Below are positions 32,768 through 43,938 of a DNA stretch of 64,000 nucleotides, one piece after another. This DNA comes from Eublepharis macularius (Eukaryota; Chordata; Lepidosauria; Squamata; Eublepharidae). Each line of letters begins with the position of its first letter. Position 1 is the first letter of the stretch. The notes under the pieces are model-generated. The model did not search any database. It worked only from the letters and a program-made list of their open reading frames with translations, and was not told the DNA's origin. Position numbers and translations under genes: made by a program. The stretch lies in the NCBI RefSeq assembly GCF_028583425.1, contig NC_072791.1:189448311-189512310 (forward strand), read 5' to 3'.

Positions 32768-33098
32768 AGGTGGCAACCAGAAGAATGCAGTTAGTGCACT
32801 GAGAAACGTGGCGAGAGAATGTCGTTCAGATCCTGGGCTGTGAAGGGCATCAAAGGTTATAACCAGCACTTTGAATTGAGCTGAGAAACAAACTAGCAGC
32901 CAATGTAGCTGTTTTAAAATATGAGAGTTACTATTTGCCATCCCCTGAAAGTCAGGATGTTGCATTCTGAACCAATCATAGCATCTGGGTTGTCTTCAAG
33001 GGTAGTCCAATGTAGAGTGTTGCAGTAGTCCAATCTCAAGGTTACAAAGGCATGGATTAGTATAGCCAGGTCAGCTGAGTCTAAAAAGAGAGAAATCT
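32768..33098 (-). pseudogene. L2/CR1-type LINE reverse transcriptase fragment (antisense)
   Basis: Minus-strand translation around 33,000-33,100 gives DSADLAILIHAFVTLRLDYC followed by NTLHW, close to the conserved LINE RT phrase 'ADL..VIHAFVTSRLDYCNALY'. The neighbouring part (TGAGAAACAAACTAGCAGCC, CATTCTGAACCAATC, GTTGCAGTAGTCCAATCTC) is a widespread derivative of the same LINE. The copy is fragmentary with broken frame. Confidence 0.65.
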
Positions 33099-34276
33099 GG
33101 GCCGTTTTCACACAGCCTTATTGTAGTGCAAAACTAGGGCATCTTATCACTGATCTTCCACTTAACCCCATGAATACCTGTATTATCCTGTAATCATTTA
33201 TTCTGCTTAGTGACGCTTATTTAGCGGTTTTGTTGCGTGGATGGGAACGCCTGGAAACTATTGGGAATGATTGGAAATGCTTCCTTCCCACTTAGCCCAT
33301 CCCCTTTTTTTCTCTTCCTGAACCATTGGAAGCAATTTTCGAGCCCCAAACCAGGAGTCCCACGAGCCTTTGCCGGCTCCCAGAGACAGTCAAGCCCCCC
33401 CTCTTTTTCTAATATTGCTTTTGATTACATTCAAGTTCTGCATGTTTACTGTTTGCTGTTAATTATGCACTAAGCAAAAGAGAACAACCACTTCCTTCTT
33501 TTTTAAAATTTTCTCTGGGAGACAGCACGATAGCGCAAATTTGCAGAGACGGCAGGAGCAGCTCGGCATTTGGTGTCTTTCCTGAATCTACCACATCGGG
33601 CTGCTTTCGTTTGAGCAAAAGGCGCTAGCAGCAAGCTCTGCAGGCACCGGAGGAAGCTCCCTGGAAGAGGGCGAGGAGAGGCAACTGTCTTGGAGGTAGC
33701 GGGGAGGGTGGTGAAGATGATAGACGCCTCCAAAGTTCAGAGCCCTCTTTCTGACCTGGGGGAGGGGGAAGCGAGTCAGGAAGGGTGTGAGGAAGGAAGC
33801 CTTAGTTGATCCCCCCCCCAAAGTGAAAGAAACCGGGTGCACCAGGCTGCTGCCCTCAACTCGTCTTTGTGCATCGGGTTCCAACATGTACTGGCCAGGC
33901 GAGCAGCATGCACACTGTTTATTTCCTCCCCCTTACCTTTCTTTAATTGCACAGAAATAACCCCCGGTGGCTGTGAGGGAATCAGAAGTGGTTTGGTGGA
34001 GGTGGGTGCGCGGTAGGAAGGTGCTTCACTGTTATCGTGATATTGTGCAAATTTTGGAGCATTTTTTAAAAAAAGGTGAAAGTGGGCCTCAAGGTGCTGT
34101 CATCAACTGTGACGTGCACACATAAACCGCCCACTATTGTGCAATTTCTGCAGAATGAACTTCTGAAAGTGCAAGGAAGCTCAGCGAGGCAGAACAAGGC
34201 GAGGCAATGCGGGATTGCAGTAACCAGATCACAGCGCAAAATTGGCAGAATATTTGGATGTGTGAAAACTTTCTGC
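33099..34276. mobile_element. possible non-autonomous DNA transposon
   Basis: The left boundary GGGCCGTTTTCACACAGCC is of the same style as other elements here. A diverged inverse, GGATGTGTGAAAAC, occurs at 34,256-34,269. The interior of about 1.2 kb is more CpG- and GC-rich than its flanks and has a GATAGCGCAAATTTGC motif like one inside the 17,870 element (ATATAGCGCAAATATGCGG). No transposase motif was found. The right end is uncertain. Confidence 0.4.
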
Positions 34277-34905
34277 AGGTTAAAAGAGCTCTGCACTTCT
34301 GTTGGAAATAAGCCAAAAGAACTCTCAGGTTTTGCCTTCTTGCCTGTTTCAAAAGCCTGTTTCAAAAGGATAGAGATAGAAAAAATTACAGCCACATTAG
34401 GTGATAATAAAAGTAAGGAAAGTTGGAGATCAGTTAATGGTCTTCTAATGGTTAGAACGGAGAGATTAAACAGAGTGGTCTGAATCCCCTATCAATTTCA
34501 GCGGCATGTGGTTTTGGTGGTTACAAATATGAGGGTGAATGAGAACAGTGTGTTTACATAGTTCCTTTCTTTCCATTTCCCACAGGATTTAGACTTAAGG
34601 ATTGGATCCTATGCTTACTGACAGGAAAACCCCCATTGGACTCAGTGGGATCTATGTCCAAACAAGCATCAAATTGCACTTATTCCAGATGCACAAATAG
34701 TAATTTGGTTGCTTCAATTGAAACACATTTCTTAGAAGCCAATGTTGAAGGGCCACCTTATACCAACAGGGGAATTCAACGAGGATCATCGCTAAACACA
34801 TGGTTCAACCACCCTCTGGTTGCTCCAGCACTTTGTGGCTTTCACCTTAGTATGCTGTTATGTGAATGGAAAAAGTTATTACCTTCCTCACACAGAGAAC
34901 AATGA
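34277..34905. other. intergenic, short repeat piece
   Basis: No exon recognised. Around 34,590-34,660 a fragment resembles the sauropsid 'CCCATTGGACTCAGTGGGA' repeat. Confidence 0.35.
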
Positions 34906-34987
34906 TTTAAACAGAGTTAAACCCTTCTAAAGCCATTGAAATCAATTGGCTTAGACTGGAATAACTCAATCTAGGGCAGGATTTCAC
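34906..34987. repeat. degraded AATCCTAA-type MITE
   Basis: The phrase AAACAGAGTTAAACCCTTCT followed by CATTGAAATCAATTGGCTTAG and a decayed right end (TCTAGGGCAGGATTTC) matches the 42,528-42,610 element with many substitutions. Confidence 0.5.
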
Positions 34988-35056
34988 TGTAAATAACCTC
35001 ACATAGGGTACATACCTAGAAGGCTGCTGTGAACCAAGGCCAAATTTTGATCACAA

Positions 35057-35634
35057 CTAGGGCTTTTTTTCAGCAGGAATGCAGGGGAACAGAGTTCCGG
35101 CACCTCTTGAAAACAGTCACGTGTCCAGTGTCCCCCCCCCCAATCTACAGACAGAGATCAGTTCCCCTGGAGGAAATGGCCATTTTGGAATGGGGATTTG
35201 GAAGGGGGTGTACAAGTTTAAAAGTTAAAGCGCCCCTTTCTGCTTGGCTTGGAAGCTGCGCAGAAAGGAGTGCACTAAACCTTCATGGCTTGCTTCAGCT
35301 AACAGGAGGCTCCCTGCTGGTTAGCTGAAGCAAGTGCCAGGGTTTTAAAGTTAAAGCACTCCTTGCCCTGTGGCTTGCAAGCTCCACGGAAAGGGGTGCT
35401 TTACTTTATAAACTTGCACACCCCCTTCTAAACCCCCCTTCCAAAATGGCCATTTCCTCCAGGGGAACTGATCTTTGCAAGATGCATTGGGTGAAGCCAG
35501 CGGTGGGACGTTTGAAACTGAAACCGCCCCTTCTGCCACGCATGAGTGGCAGGAGAAGGGGGGCTTTCAAATGTGTTTCTCCCTCATTTCCTTCGTGAGA
35601 GTTCCACCACCTCTTTTCCCAGAAAAAAAGCCTT
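35057..35634. mobile_element. hAT-like MITE, TIR CTAGGGCTTTTTTTC
   Basis: The left end is CTAGGGCTTTTTTTCAGC and the right end is CAGAAAAAAAGCCTT. It is flanked by perfect 8-bp duplications, GATCACAA (35,049-35,056 and 35,635-35,642). The 578-bp body includes a pair of inverted blocks around GGAGGAAATGGCCATTTTGG and CCAAAATGGCCATTTCCTCC, and the marker phrase GAGTTCCGGCACCTCTTGAA. It is non-coding. The short relative is at 42,268-42,505. Confidence 0.9.
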
Positions 35635-35747
35635 GATCACAACAATTGGCCATAACAAGGATTAAAGGAGGTAAAATCATGAGGGTACTAGGAGGCTACC
35701 TCAGGCAAGATCTGATAAAAGCCATACTATCTAGGAGATATTGGTCT

Positions 35748-35968
35748 CGATATCTAATACATTTTTATCCTACCCTTCCTCCAGAAGTACAGAAGGACAT
35801 ACATGGTTCTTCCTTCCACATTTTACTTCACTACAGCCCTGTGGAATATCAGTTACATTTAGAGAGACTGACCCAGCAAAGATCATCTAGCGAACTTGAT
35901 GTCAAAGTAACAGTTTGAACCAGATCCCAATACAACACTCTAACCACTACACAACACTGGCTCGTCCT
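35748..35968 (-). mobile_element. tRNA-derived SINE (antisense, diverged)
   Basis: The minus strand starts with an AGTGTTGTGTAGTGGTTAGA head and continues through a TTCAAACTGTTACTTTGAC region to a decayed body and an A-rich end. Diverged relative to the copy at 8682. Confidence 0.6.
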
Positions 35969-36487
35969 TCCAAACACTGTATGGACTGCCATACTTCTGA
36001 AAGAAAATGAAAGCCCTGTTATTAAAGGACAGCAAAGCAGGGATGGAGTCAGCTGGGTAAGCTGCAGCAGCCCCTACAGGAGGCAGGGATCACTCTCTTT
36101 TAAATGTCATAACCATGGCGAGTAATATAAAGGAGGAGATTGGGATTGTGATGGTGGGCTCCACCCTGACTTCCACATGTACATACATGTCTACATGGCA
36201 TCTATGTAGGGCTCTTACTACATAATCTGGAACCCTAGAACAGTAGAGCTCCCAATTGGATGAAGAGTACAGTTGTACATGTGGGGGTTCCGTGCAGAAA
36301 TTCAACCAATGTGCATTTCTCCCTCCCCACCATACACATACATGTTCACTCACCATTACTTTCTCACATGAAAATGGCTTTGGATGGGACTGCTTCACGG
36401 GTTCCTCAAGTGGAGGTATCTGATGTGCATGTCCGTCATCATGCTGTTGCAATCGAACCTGATGTTGCATTGGTAACCGACTTGTGT
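35969..36487. other. unassigned, possible old SINE
   Basis: No exon recognised. The long minus-strand open frame at 36,090-36,626 has no known domain. A retroposon tail lies at 36,488-36,540 (GATAAGGTCAGATATAAAT, AATGAATAAAT). Confidence 0.35.
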
Positions 36488-36699
36488 CTGAAGAGATAAG
36501 GTCAGATATAAATATTTTAAATGAATAAATTAATAGATAGTATTGGATGAGGTTCAGTTTGTCAGAAACTCGAACCAGGAGCTTTCTAGTCTGGAGCCTG
36601 GTGCCCACCACAAGAGGAAATCTCATTTATGCCTCCTCCTTACTATGTTACTCCTCTCCGACTTGAACACAAGAAAGCAAAGTACTGCGGAAAGGTGGG

Positions 36700-37558
36700 A
36701 GGGGGTAACGACTATTGTGTTAAACTGTTGTGATTACTACAATGTGCTCTATGTGGGTCTGCCCTTAAGAAGTATTCAGAAACTTCAATTGAAGTAGAAT
36801 GCACCAGACAGGAACCATATCACTCTAGTCTTGGCCCATCTATGGGGGTAGAAAGTGCCATCAAGTCATCACTGAGGTATAGGAACCACTGCTGGAATTT
36901 TCAGTGCAAGAGATGAAGAGAAATGGTTTGCCATTGCCTGCCTCTGCATGGCTACCTTGGTCTTCCTTGGTGGTCTCCCATTCAATTACTAGTGAAGGCT
37001 GACCCTGCTTAGCTTCTGAGATAAGACAAGATCAGGCTAGCCTGGGCTGTCCAGGTCAGGGCTAGCCCATCTCTACCAGTATCCAATTTGTTTTCGGGCA
37101 CAACTCAAGGCACTGATGTTGACCTTCAAAGCCCTATGTGGTTTGAGACCAACATACCTGAAGGACTGCCTTTTCCCTTATGAACATACCTAACCAGAGC
37201 AGTCATCTCAGAAAGTGCGCCCCTGCTAGTGACCCTAGAAAGGGCCTTCTCAGTCATGGCACCAGATCATCTGTCCTCTTCCGTTGCCATCTTGGCAATG
37301 GTGAAGACTTTTTTTGTTTTATTTGGCATTCCCTCAGTGATCCCTCCTTCACGCCCAATGTTTGATCATTGTTTTTATATCTTTGTCCGGTTTTAACTTT
37401 GGTGTTGTTTTAATTAAGTGATGTTGCTGTTTCGCTCAGTTTTAATTGTTTTAAAATATGTTTTAGTACATATGTTTTAATTCGTTAGCCACCTTGGGGG
37501 CCCTCATAAGAGCAGAAAGGAGGAATACAAATTTTGTTAAATAAAAAAATTAAAAATA
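36700..37558 (+). pseudogene. L2/CR1-type LINE fragment, split by a 5S-SINE
   Basis: The left piece (to 36,841) translates to CDYYNVLYVGLPLRSIQKLQ, the conserved 'DYCNALYVGLP...KLQ' end of the LINE reverse transcriptase. After the SINE, 37,065 onward continues with a decayed 'HWLPV'-like part and a 3' UTR. That UTR has TTTTAATTGTTTTAAAATATG and GCCACCTTGGGGGCCCTCAT, and ends AAATAAAAAAATTAAAAAT. The coding part is broken by stops and frameshifts. Confidence 0.75.
36842..37064 (-). mobile_element. 5S rRNA-derived SINE (antisense)
   Basis: On the minus strand the right-hand end is 5S-like: GCTAGCCTGATCTTGTCTTA, AGAAGCTAAGCAGGGTCAGC (5S box A region) and GAATGGGAGACC (box C). The SINE body follows with AAGGTAGCCATGCAGAGGC and CAATGGCAAACCATTTCTC. 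The flanks are perfect 8-bp duplications GCCCATCT (36,834-36,841 and 37,065-37,072). Insertion is into the L2/CR1-type LINE. Confidence 0.85.
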
Positions 37559-39145
37559 AGTATGACCCACAGCGTGCAGTTCCCAACGTAGTGCAAGCCA
37601 CAGTTCTCACGTATAGAAGAGCTCAACTATTCACTACCATGCAGCATCTCTGTTAGACGGTTCAAAACTGCTCACAACAGGACAGAGAATAGGAAAATTC
37701 CTCTAGACTGGGTCTCTTGGGCAGGGGGAGCACAAAGCTTGGATGAAAAATGTGTGAATTATATGAATAATGTTAAATATATGTTTTTTGAAAAATGAAT
37801 GAATGTGAATGTCAAATTGCTGGAGCTTCCCCACATTCCTGCATGTCACACAACTGCTAAGAACCTTTAATGAATATTCATTTCAGTTTCGTAACGAACC
37901 CTTTTCCAGTTCTATTTGCAACACTTTCGTCTCACTTTCTGCCAAATGCATGTTAGTTGAGGGGAAAATGAATATTTAAATGCATATAATATAATCACAC
38001 CAGAACAAGAGTTCTAAGGGTGTATCCACAATGTATTTTTGCTACATATTATTTTTCTGCAATAGAATATTACAAACACCCTTGATATTATGGGATATTA
38101 TTAAGTACCTTTATTGTCCTCTGAGCATAGCCCACATAGCATGTTCCGTATGGCCCTCTGGCCCTCTAATCTGTTAAACAAGGAATGAAAAGGAATGGGT
38201 GATTCTTCTTGCCTTAAGCCTGACTAGAACAACATAATAACTGTATTACCAAACAAAAGATTATCTGACATAAGATACTCTGAAATCTTGCTTGAACTTG
38301 TCCCAGATTTGAGGCTATGTGACCTTACCAGGAAACAATCCAGTGGCCAGTCTGTCAGAAGCTGTTTGGATACCATATTGCTGGGAATACTGTGCATACA
38401 GCAAAACAGGCAAGCATGGTAATTATCTAGGATCTCGGTGGTCAGGGATGAACGTGAACTAAACACTGGAAACAGATGAGAGTACTATCAATATCCTACT
38501 TGTCTTATCTACAAGTCAAAATCTTTTTAATACAGCAGATGCCTTCTAGCAATGTAGCATTTGAACTGACACAATTTGAACAGTTTATAATGACATAATG
38601 ATCTACTCTGTATCGCATAGTCTGAACTCAGATAAGGGAAAACCCTGTGTTCTTAAATGGACTAAGAGCCTCGGTTATTGCTTGGATCCCTAGCAAATGG
38701 AAATGTATTCATACTAAGGGAATGTAGTTTTATTTTAGCATACAAATGAGAGCTGCTTTAAAATGGTGCGTCAGTGGGCACCTAATATCAAATAGAGTAT
38801 CTAAACTTCTCTCATAAATACTGGTTTTGAGATATGGGGACTGGGCCTTAATTTGAAAGCTGAAATTTATCTCTTAAATTGTGTTGATACTTTGACAACT
38901 GATCTCAGGGAGGTATTCTTGTATTCTCTGACCTCTGTGAGGATCATATTTGCACATTACTGGAAACAATTGTCATTGCCTGTTAAATTAGAATGGCTCT
39001 TGAAGATTTGAGAATTGTTAGCAATAGTTAAACCAACAGGAATTCAAAATTGTAGAATATTTTAGATGACAAAAATTGGCAACAATTGGCTGCATTTTTT
39101 TAAAAAATCCTCAAACTCATCTCTTGTTTGTTTCTTAGTTTGTAA
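37559..39145. other. AT-rich intergenic stretch
   Basis: No exon, RNA gene or repeat end recognised. Confidence 0.4.
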
Positions 39146-39151
39146 ACTGGA

Positions 39152-40050
39152 TGTGACAACACTAGAGGCAGGCATGAACTGGGAAAGCACACGGCGGGGA
39201 CTTACCCATGACGTTGTTTGCTGGGCCTCCCGGGGCTGGGAGGAAGGCAGGACGGCATTTTGTGCCGGCCCAGCATTGGGCACCCTGCCCCGATGCAGGC
39301 TGGGCAATGTAGTCCAGCAGCCCTGCCAGCCAATTGGGGCGGCCGGCTGGTCGGCTGTGGACCAATCAGGGAGGCTAGTGAGGCCCAAACAGAGATGGGA
39401 GGGCTTCACTCAGGTCCTCCCTGGGAAGACGTTGCTGGGCTGGCCCTCTTGGCAAGCAGTCGGTTCAGAACAGTGATCCCCACCCACCCTCCGCTTCATT
39501 CACGGTTTGGGGACTATGCGTTCATGCTAGTTAAGTCGGTTACAATGATGTTAAAGTATGTTCAATTGAGCAAATTCATTTGTTAACTTTGGTTTCGGTA
39601 ACGGTTGCGTTGTGTGAAATTATCAGTGTTACTTTGTCACAACTTTAGGTGGGCGGTTTGTGCGTAGGGCACTGATCCCGTGGGGTAAAAACAGGGCCTG
39701 CTGGCACTGTTTCCCCATAGAGGGGGATCCCCATAAGGGATCTTGGACCAGGCTTTGCAGTGGGAAGCCCAGCTCGGGGGGCTGACAGAACAGGCCTGTG
39801 TCCAGGTGACGGGGGAGCCACGCAGAGGCAACTGCCCAGTGTGACTCCCTTAACTGTCTTCCCGCAGTTTCCCCCTGCAGGGGTTAGAAGTCATCAGAGG
39901 GCAGGCGGGCCTGCTGATGCTGGGATCTGTGCCCTTACGCAGACATAGCTCTTTAATCCTGTAACCAATAAAGTTGTGGCCAATATTTATCCAAAACAAG
40001 CTTCAGCGTGGTTTTTTTCCTGCCTTAAGAATCCCTGCCCCTTTGGGATG
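39152..40050 (+). repeat. possible solo LTR
   Basis: A GC-rich block of about 0.9 kb stands out from AT-rich flanks. It has an AATAAAG polyadenylation signal near 39,967 followed by a GT-rich stretch, and a promoter-like CCAATT/CCAATCA region at 39,330-39,370, as expected in an LTR. GGATG occurs at 39,148-39,152 and 40,046-40,050, which could be a 5-bp target duplication. The right terminus does not end in CA, and no internal protein remnant is seen, so the call is tentative. Confidence 0.35.
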
Positions 40051-40059
40051 GCACAGCAA

Positions 40060-40426
40060 ATGGCAGTTTGTTGCAGTTTGTGGTTCGTCATGTTTCATGA
40101 ACCACGAACCGCCATGAACTTGCCCAGTTCACAAACCGTTTCGCTTGGTTCATTGGTTTGTCACTTCCAGGGTTGCAGAAGATCTGCAGAAAACCCATAT
40201 CTCCCGCCCCACCCCCCGGCCGCCATTGCCTAGGTAATAGATTGATCAGTGCCAGGCTGTCTGAAGTGATGAACCGAAAAATGAACCATACAAACCACTC
40301 TAAAAATCATAGCTGTTCATCACGGTTCCTCAGAAATGAGCTCTGATGAACTGCTGGTTCATGAATCAAAAAATGGCCCAATTCGTGATGAACTTTGGTT
40401 CATATTTCAGTCTGTGCCCATCTCTA
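40060..40426. mobile_element. partial hAT-like MITE (GGGCACGAACC family)
   Basis: The right end CTGTGCCCATCTCTA matches the terminal repeat of 11,308-12,047. The body is rich in GTTCGTGGTT/AACCACGAAC-type phrases. The left terminal repeat is missing or decayed, so the start is approximate. It lies directly against the possible LTR. Confidence 0.65.
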
Positions 40427-41027
40427 GTCAACACAGTTCAGATTTGGTAGCACTTTCTATTTTCCCAAATTTCTTCAAATCAAGATTCCTACAACTGATT
40501 GACATGTGTTTCTGTCAAAAAATTATTATATGAAAGGACAGATATGTTCGTTGATATTTAAGTTGTGGAGAACGATGCTCCAGGAATACGTTTGAATCCC
40601 CAGAATCTTCTGTCTCTGTGATACTCTCCCCAAATTGGATACTTGAGTGGCATTATGTTTGGGCGGAGAGGAGAGGAAATAATCAATTGGGAAAGTATTG
40701 CTCTCTTCATACAGCAATCATGCTCGATAACTGAGAGTCATTCTAGATAAGGGATGTTCAAACATCCATTGGGTGTTCCTTAACAGCAGTCAACAGTATA
40801 GATGGCACAATGCAATAGAAAGTGCTTTGCACATGCACATTATTAGCTAGATAGAAGTCCTTCTCTCTCTCCCTCCCCACTAGAGGTGGTATTGCAGCAT
40901 GTTGCTTGGCAGCCAGTTTCATAACAGTGATCAAATCAAACAGCCAGTGATTATAAACAAACACTGTACTTTTAAAATCTTAACATTTGGCATTCATTTA
41001 AACCCATGTTATCAGTGTTGGTGATGG
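40427..41027. other. intergenic, no gene seen
   Basis: Nothing recognised. Confidence 0.4.
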
Positions 41028-41222
41028 AATGGTGTGGTATAGCTGGATCTTTTCAAATCTCTGAAGCTAAGCAGGGTTGGTACTTGGATGGAGGACCACA
41101 AGGCAAGGCAGAGGTTGCTTTGCAGAGGAAGGCAATGGCAAGCCACTTCTGCTTCTCACTTGCCTTGAAAGCCCCTAGCTAAGGTTGCCTAAGTAAGTTG
41201 CAAATTGACAGCACACACATAC
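41028..41222 (+). mobile_element. 5S rRNA-derived SINE (sense)
   Basis: The head is clearly 5S-like: AAGCTAAGCAGGGTTGGTAC TTGGATGGA corresponds to 5S box A through box C, with the intermediate element shortened. The SINE body follows with GGCAATGGCAAGCCACTTCT and CTTGCCTTGAAAGCCCC, then AGTTGCAAATTGACAGCAC. It could have been transcribed from the internal type 1 Pol III promoter. Confidence 0.85.
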
Positions 41223-42259
41223 ATATATAGCAATGTTATTTCATGCACATTTTTGCACAGCCGTATGGGACATGTACTTCCTCCTGCATATCATTTAATC
41301 ACCTGACCTAACCATGGCCCTGGGAAGAATAATCTTGCCTCCCATGCTGATGCAAAAAGCCACTCCAAGGCCAACAAATGAAATTCTACTGCCACCAAAA
41401 AAAAAATGAAACTTTACCACCACAGATACTGTGCAGCTGCAAAGCAGTCTGACAGCTGCTCAAGGCAGATGCCAGACAGGTAAACAGAGCGGATGTTGAA
41501 TTCACACTTGATTAAGGCTGTCAAACTTGATACATTTGCCTATCAAACATGTTTGCTGTGAAGTTCAGGGCCTCTCTATTTTAGATGGGCAACTTTCTGC
41601 TTACTAACAATGATCCTCAAAGGTGCGACACTACGGAGCTCCAATGGCTGAGCAGGAAGCTTTTCATCTGAGCTCAAATCTCAGCAGCATCCTATCAGAG
41701 GGGAGATGTTTCCCTTCCCTTCCCATGCTGTATGGCATTGTTAGTAGAGGAGGGGGAGCAGACAATGGACATGCAATCCCTGACCCTAATTTCACTTCTC
41801 ATTCCAGAATACTAAACTAAATTTGGAGAGGCTCTATCTCCATTGCAATTTAGGCTCCTCTGTGTGTTGAGGGGGGTGGGGTTAGGATCTGAAGAAGCCT
41901 TTTTATTTTTTATCCTAATTACTTCTCTCAAATATTTTTAGGTCCAAAGCGTTTAGAGCCTTTAGAACTGTATAGCATTGTGGACACTGGGTGAGGGGAA
42001 ACTGTTTGTTGTATTTAAAATGTTTTTAGAGAATTGGGGAGGGGTGCATGTCTTATGGCTGACATTCATGTACCCCAGCAGTCTGCAGCTCCCAGAATAC
42101 AATTGGATATATTTTGTCCTCATTGAGCAATATGAAGGGGAAGTAGAGTTCTTTTCTTTTTTCAGGTTATCAAGGAAGTCTGTGGAATAAGCAGAAATCC
42201 CTGCTTTGTCCATGGTACCGCCAATTTTGTGGCGGTAATGACATTTACACCACATTAAA
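41223..42259. other. intergenic, no gene seen
   Basis: No exon recognised. An A-run is near 41,397, and a G-run is near 41,870. Confidence 0.4.
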
Positions 42260-42267
42260 GTTATCAG

Positions 42268-42505
42268 CTGGGCTTTTTTTCAGCAGGAATGCAGTGGAAT
42301 GGAGTTCCAGAACCTCTTGAAAATGGTCACATGGCTAGTGGCCCCGCCCCCTGATCTCCAGACAGAAGGGAGTTGAGATTGCCCTCCATGCAATCTAAAC
42401 TCCCCTCTGTCTGGAGATCAGGGGGCGGGGCCACCAGCCATGTGACCATTTTCTCCGAGGGCAACCCACTGAGTTCCACCACCTCTTTTCCAGAAAAAAG
42501 CCCTG
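42268..42505. mobile_element. hAT-like MITE with perfect 8-bp TSD
   Basis: The left end is CTGGGCTTTTTTTCAGC and the right end is CCAGAAAAAAGCCCTG. The flanks are identical, GTTATCAG (42,260-42,267 and 42,506-42,513). The 238-bp body is almost a perfect palindrome around 42,385, with arms GGCCCCGCCCCCTGATCTCC and its complement. Family marker phrase: AACCTCTTGAAAATGGTCAC. Confidence 0.9.
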
Positions 42506-42527
42506 GTTATCAGAAACTGCTAGCAGT

Positions 42528-42610
42528 GCAATCCTAAACAGAGTTACACCAGTCTAAATGCACTGACTTTAATGGATTTAGAGGGGTGTAACTCTGCTTA
42601 AGGTTGCACC
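42528..42610. mobile_element. short palindromic MITE (AATCCTAA type)
   Basis: The ends TGCAATCCTAAACAGAGTTA and TAACTCTGCTTAAGGTTGCA are near-complementary inverted repeats around an 'AATGCACTGACTTTAATGG' centre. It lies just outside the hAT MITE target duplication. Confidence 0.75.
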
Positions 42611-43437
42611 ATGAGTTTCAGGCACAGTAAACAGATTACTATTACTGTTCAACTCCCATAAATCCTGGGGATGGATGGATAGAAGCTTCCTGCCTGTTCC
42701 CCTAAGTTCCCTTCCTGACCATTCTTGGAGTTCTCACTTGATTATGCAGATTTTTAAAACTTCCAGCCCATCACTGAGAATTTGACAAAATTGGTTTTCC
42801 TGTTTTGATGTAATAATCTAATTAGGTAACGAGTTCACCAATGGATTGTGTTTCGTTAATTTCTACCATCTGCTTCAGCATTTGTTTATATGTGTACCAG
42901 ATTTCAGTGCTTCTCTATTCTAATAGTAATTAATGGTGCTGTGAATAAGCTACGTATGTCATATTATCCCACAATGATTTATCAAAAGATCATTTTATGA
43001 GACAGGTTATATTTAGCAGTGATAGAAAATATCTCATGTTACTAAATGCTGTGTATTAGTTGTTTTACTTTAGTTTTAATGGATTCTCTAATTGACTTAA
43101 TGCATACTTTATGCATAATTTGGAAGTTAAAAACTGTACTAGGTCAGGTTATATAATCTTTTGTCAAAATATGCCTCTTGCTTTTACAAGACACACATTA
43201 GCCAGAGCTCTATGCAAATTTCAGAGACTTGTTGATGTTTTAATTCTGAGTTCTTGGGAATGTGTTCCAAAGCAAACATATTTTCATTTTTTTGTTTATG
43301 CAAAAGACTCCTTTGCTTTTATTTGATTTTTTCCGCCTGAAAGAACCATCATTGCTTCTCTCTGCAAACTTTTTCTTTCAGATTGAGCCTTTATTGAAAC
43401 CCAAAAAACAGAATGTTTATTGATATTCAATAAAGAA
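42611..43437. other. AT-rich intergenic stretch
   Basis: No recognised gene or repeat. Confidence 0.4.
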
Positions 43438-43662
43438 GCACAGTGTCACATCAGACTAAGATTTGGAAGACTCAGGTTCAAAATCAGTTTCACTCAGACA
43501 AGAAGTTCGCTAATTAACTTTGGACCAGTCACTTCTTTGAATCCTGCCTACCCCATAGGTTGTTGTACAGATAAATTTGGTGGAGGGAAAAATATGTGTG
43601 AAATCTTCAACCCCATGGGGGAAGAGCAGGAAAATATACATGAAATATATTTAAAATATAGT
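43438..43662 (+). mobile_element. tRNA-derived SINE (sense, diverged)
   Basis: The order AGATTTGGAAGACTCAGGTT CAAAATC (B-box-like), GGACCAGTCACTTCTTTGAA, CCTACCCCATAGGTTGTTG and AGATAAATTTGGTGGAGGG follows the squamate SINE body with many substitutions. Confidence 0.65.
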
Positions 43663-43719
43663 GGGATGCTGGCCTGAATCCACTTGGAGTCCTGAGCCAA
43701 AAGGAAAAGAAGGTACTTC

Positions 43720-43935
43720 GTGGATGTATGCGCCATCAAGCTGCAACTGAACTTATTGTGACCCCCCCTGCCCCCCAGTTAGGGGCTTTCAAGGCTAGGC
43801 AAGTGAGAAGCAGAGGTGGTTTGCTGTTGCCTTCCTCTGCAGTCTTCCTTGGTGATCTCCCATCCAAATACCAACTCTGCTTAGCTTCCAAGATCTGATG
43901 AGACTGGGCTGTACTATACACCATTCCACATCCCT
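43720..43935 (-). mobile_element. 5S rRNA-derived SINE (antisense)
   Basis: Minus strand: CAGTCTCATCAGATCTTGGA AGCTAAGCAGAGTTGGTATT TGGATGGGAGATC parallels 5S rRNA through boxes A and C. The body shows AGGAAGGCAACAGCAAACCA. It ends near a PLE tail at 43,939. Confidence 0.8.
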
Positions 43936-43938
43936 AGG

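Noticed and set aside
36090..36626. Minus-strand open frame of 178 codons
   Set aside because: No domain recognised, and it runs into retroposon-tail sequence; judged spurious.
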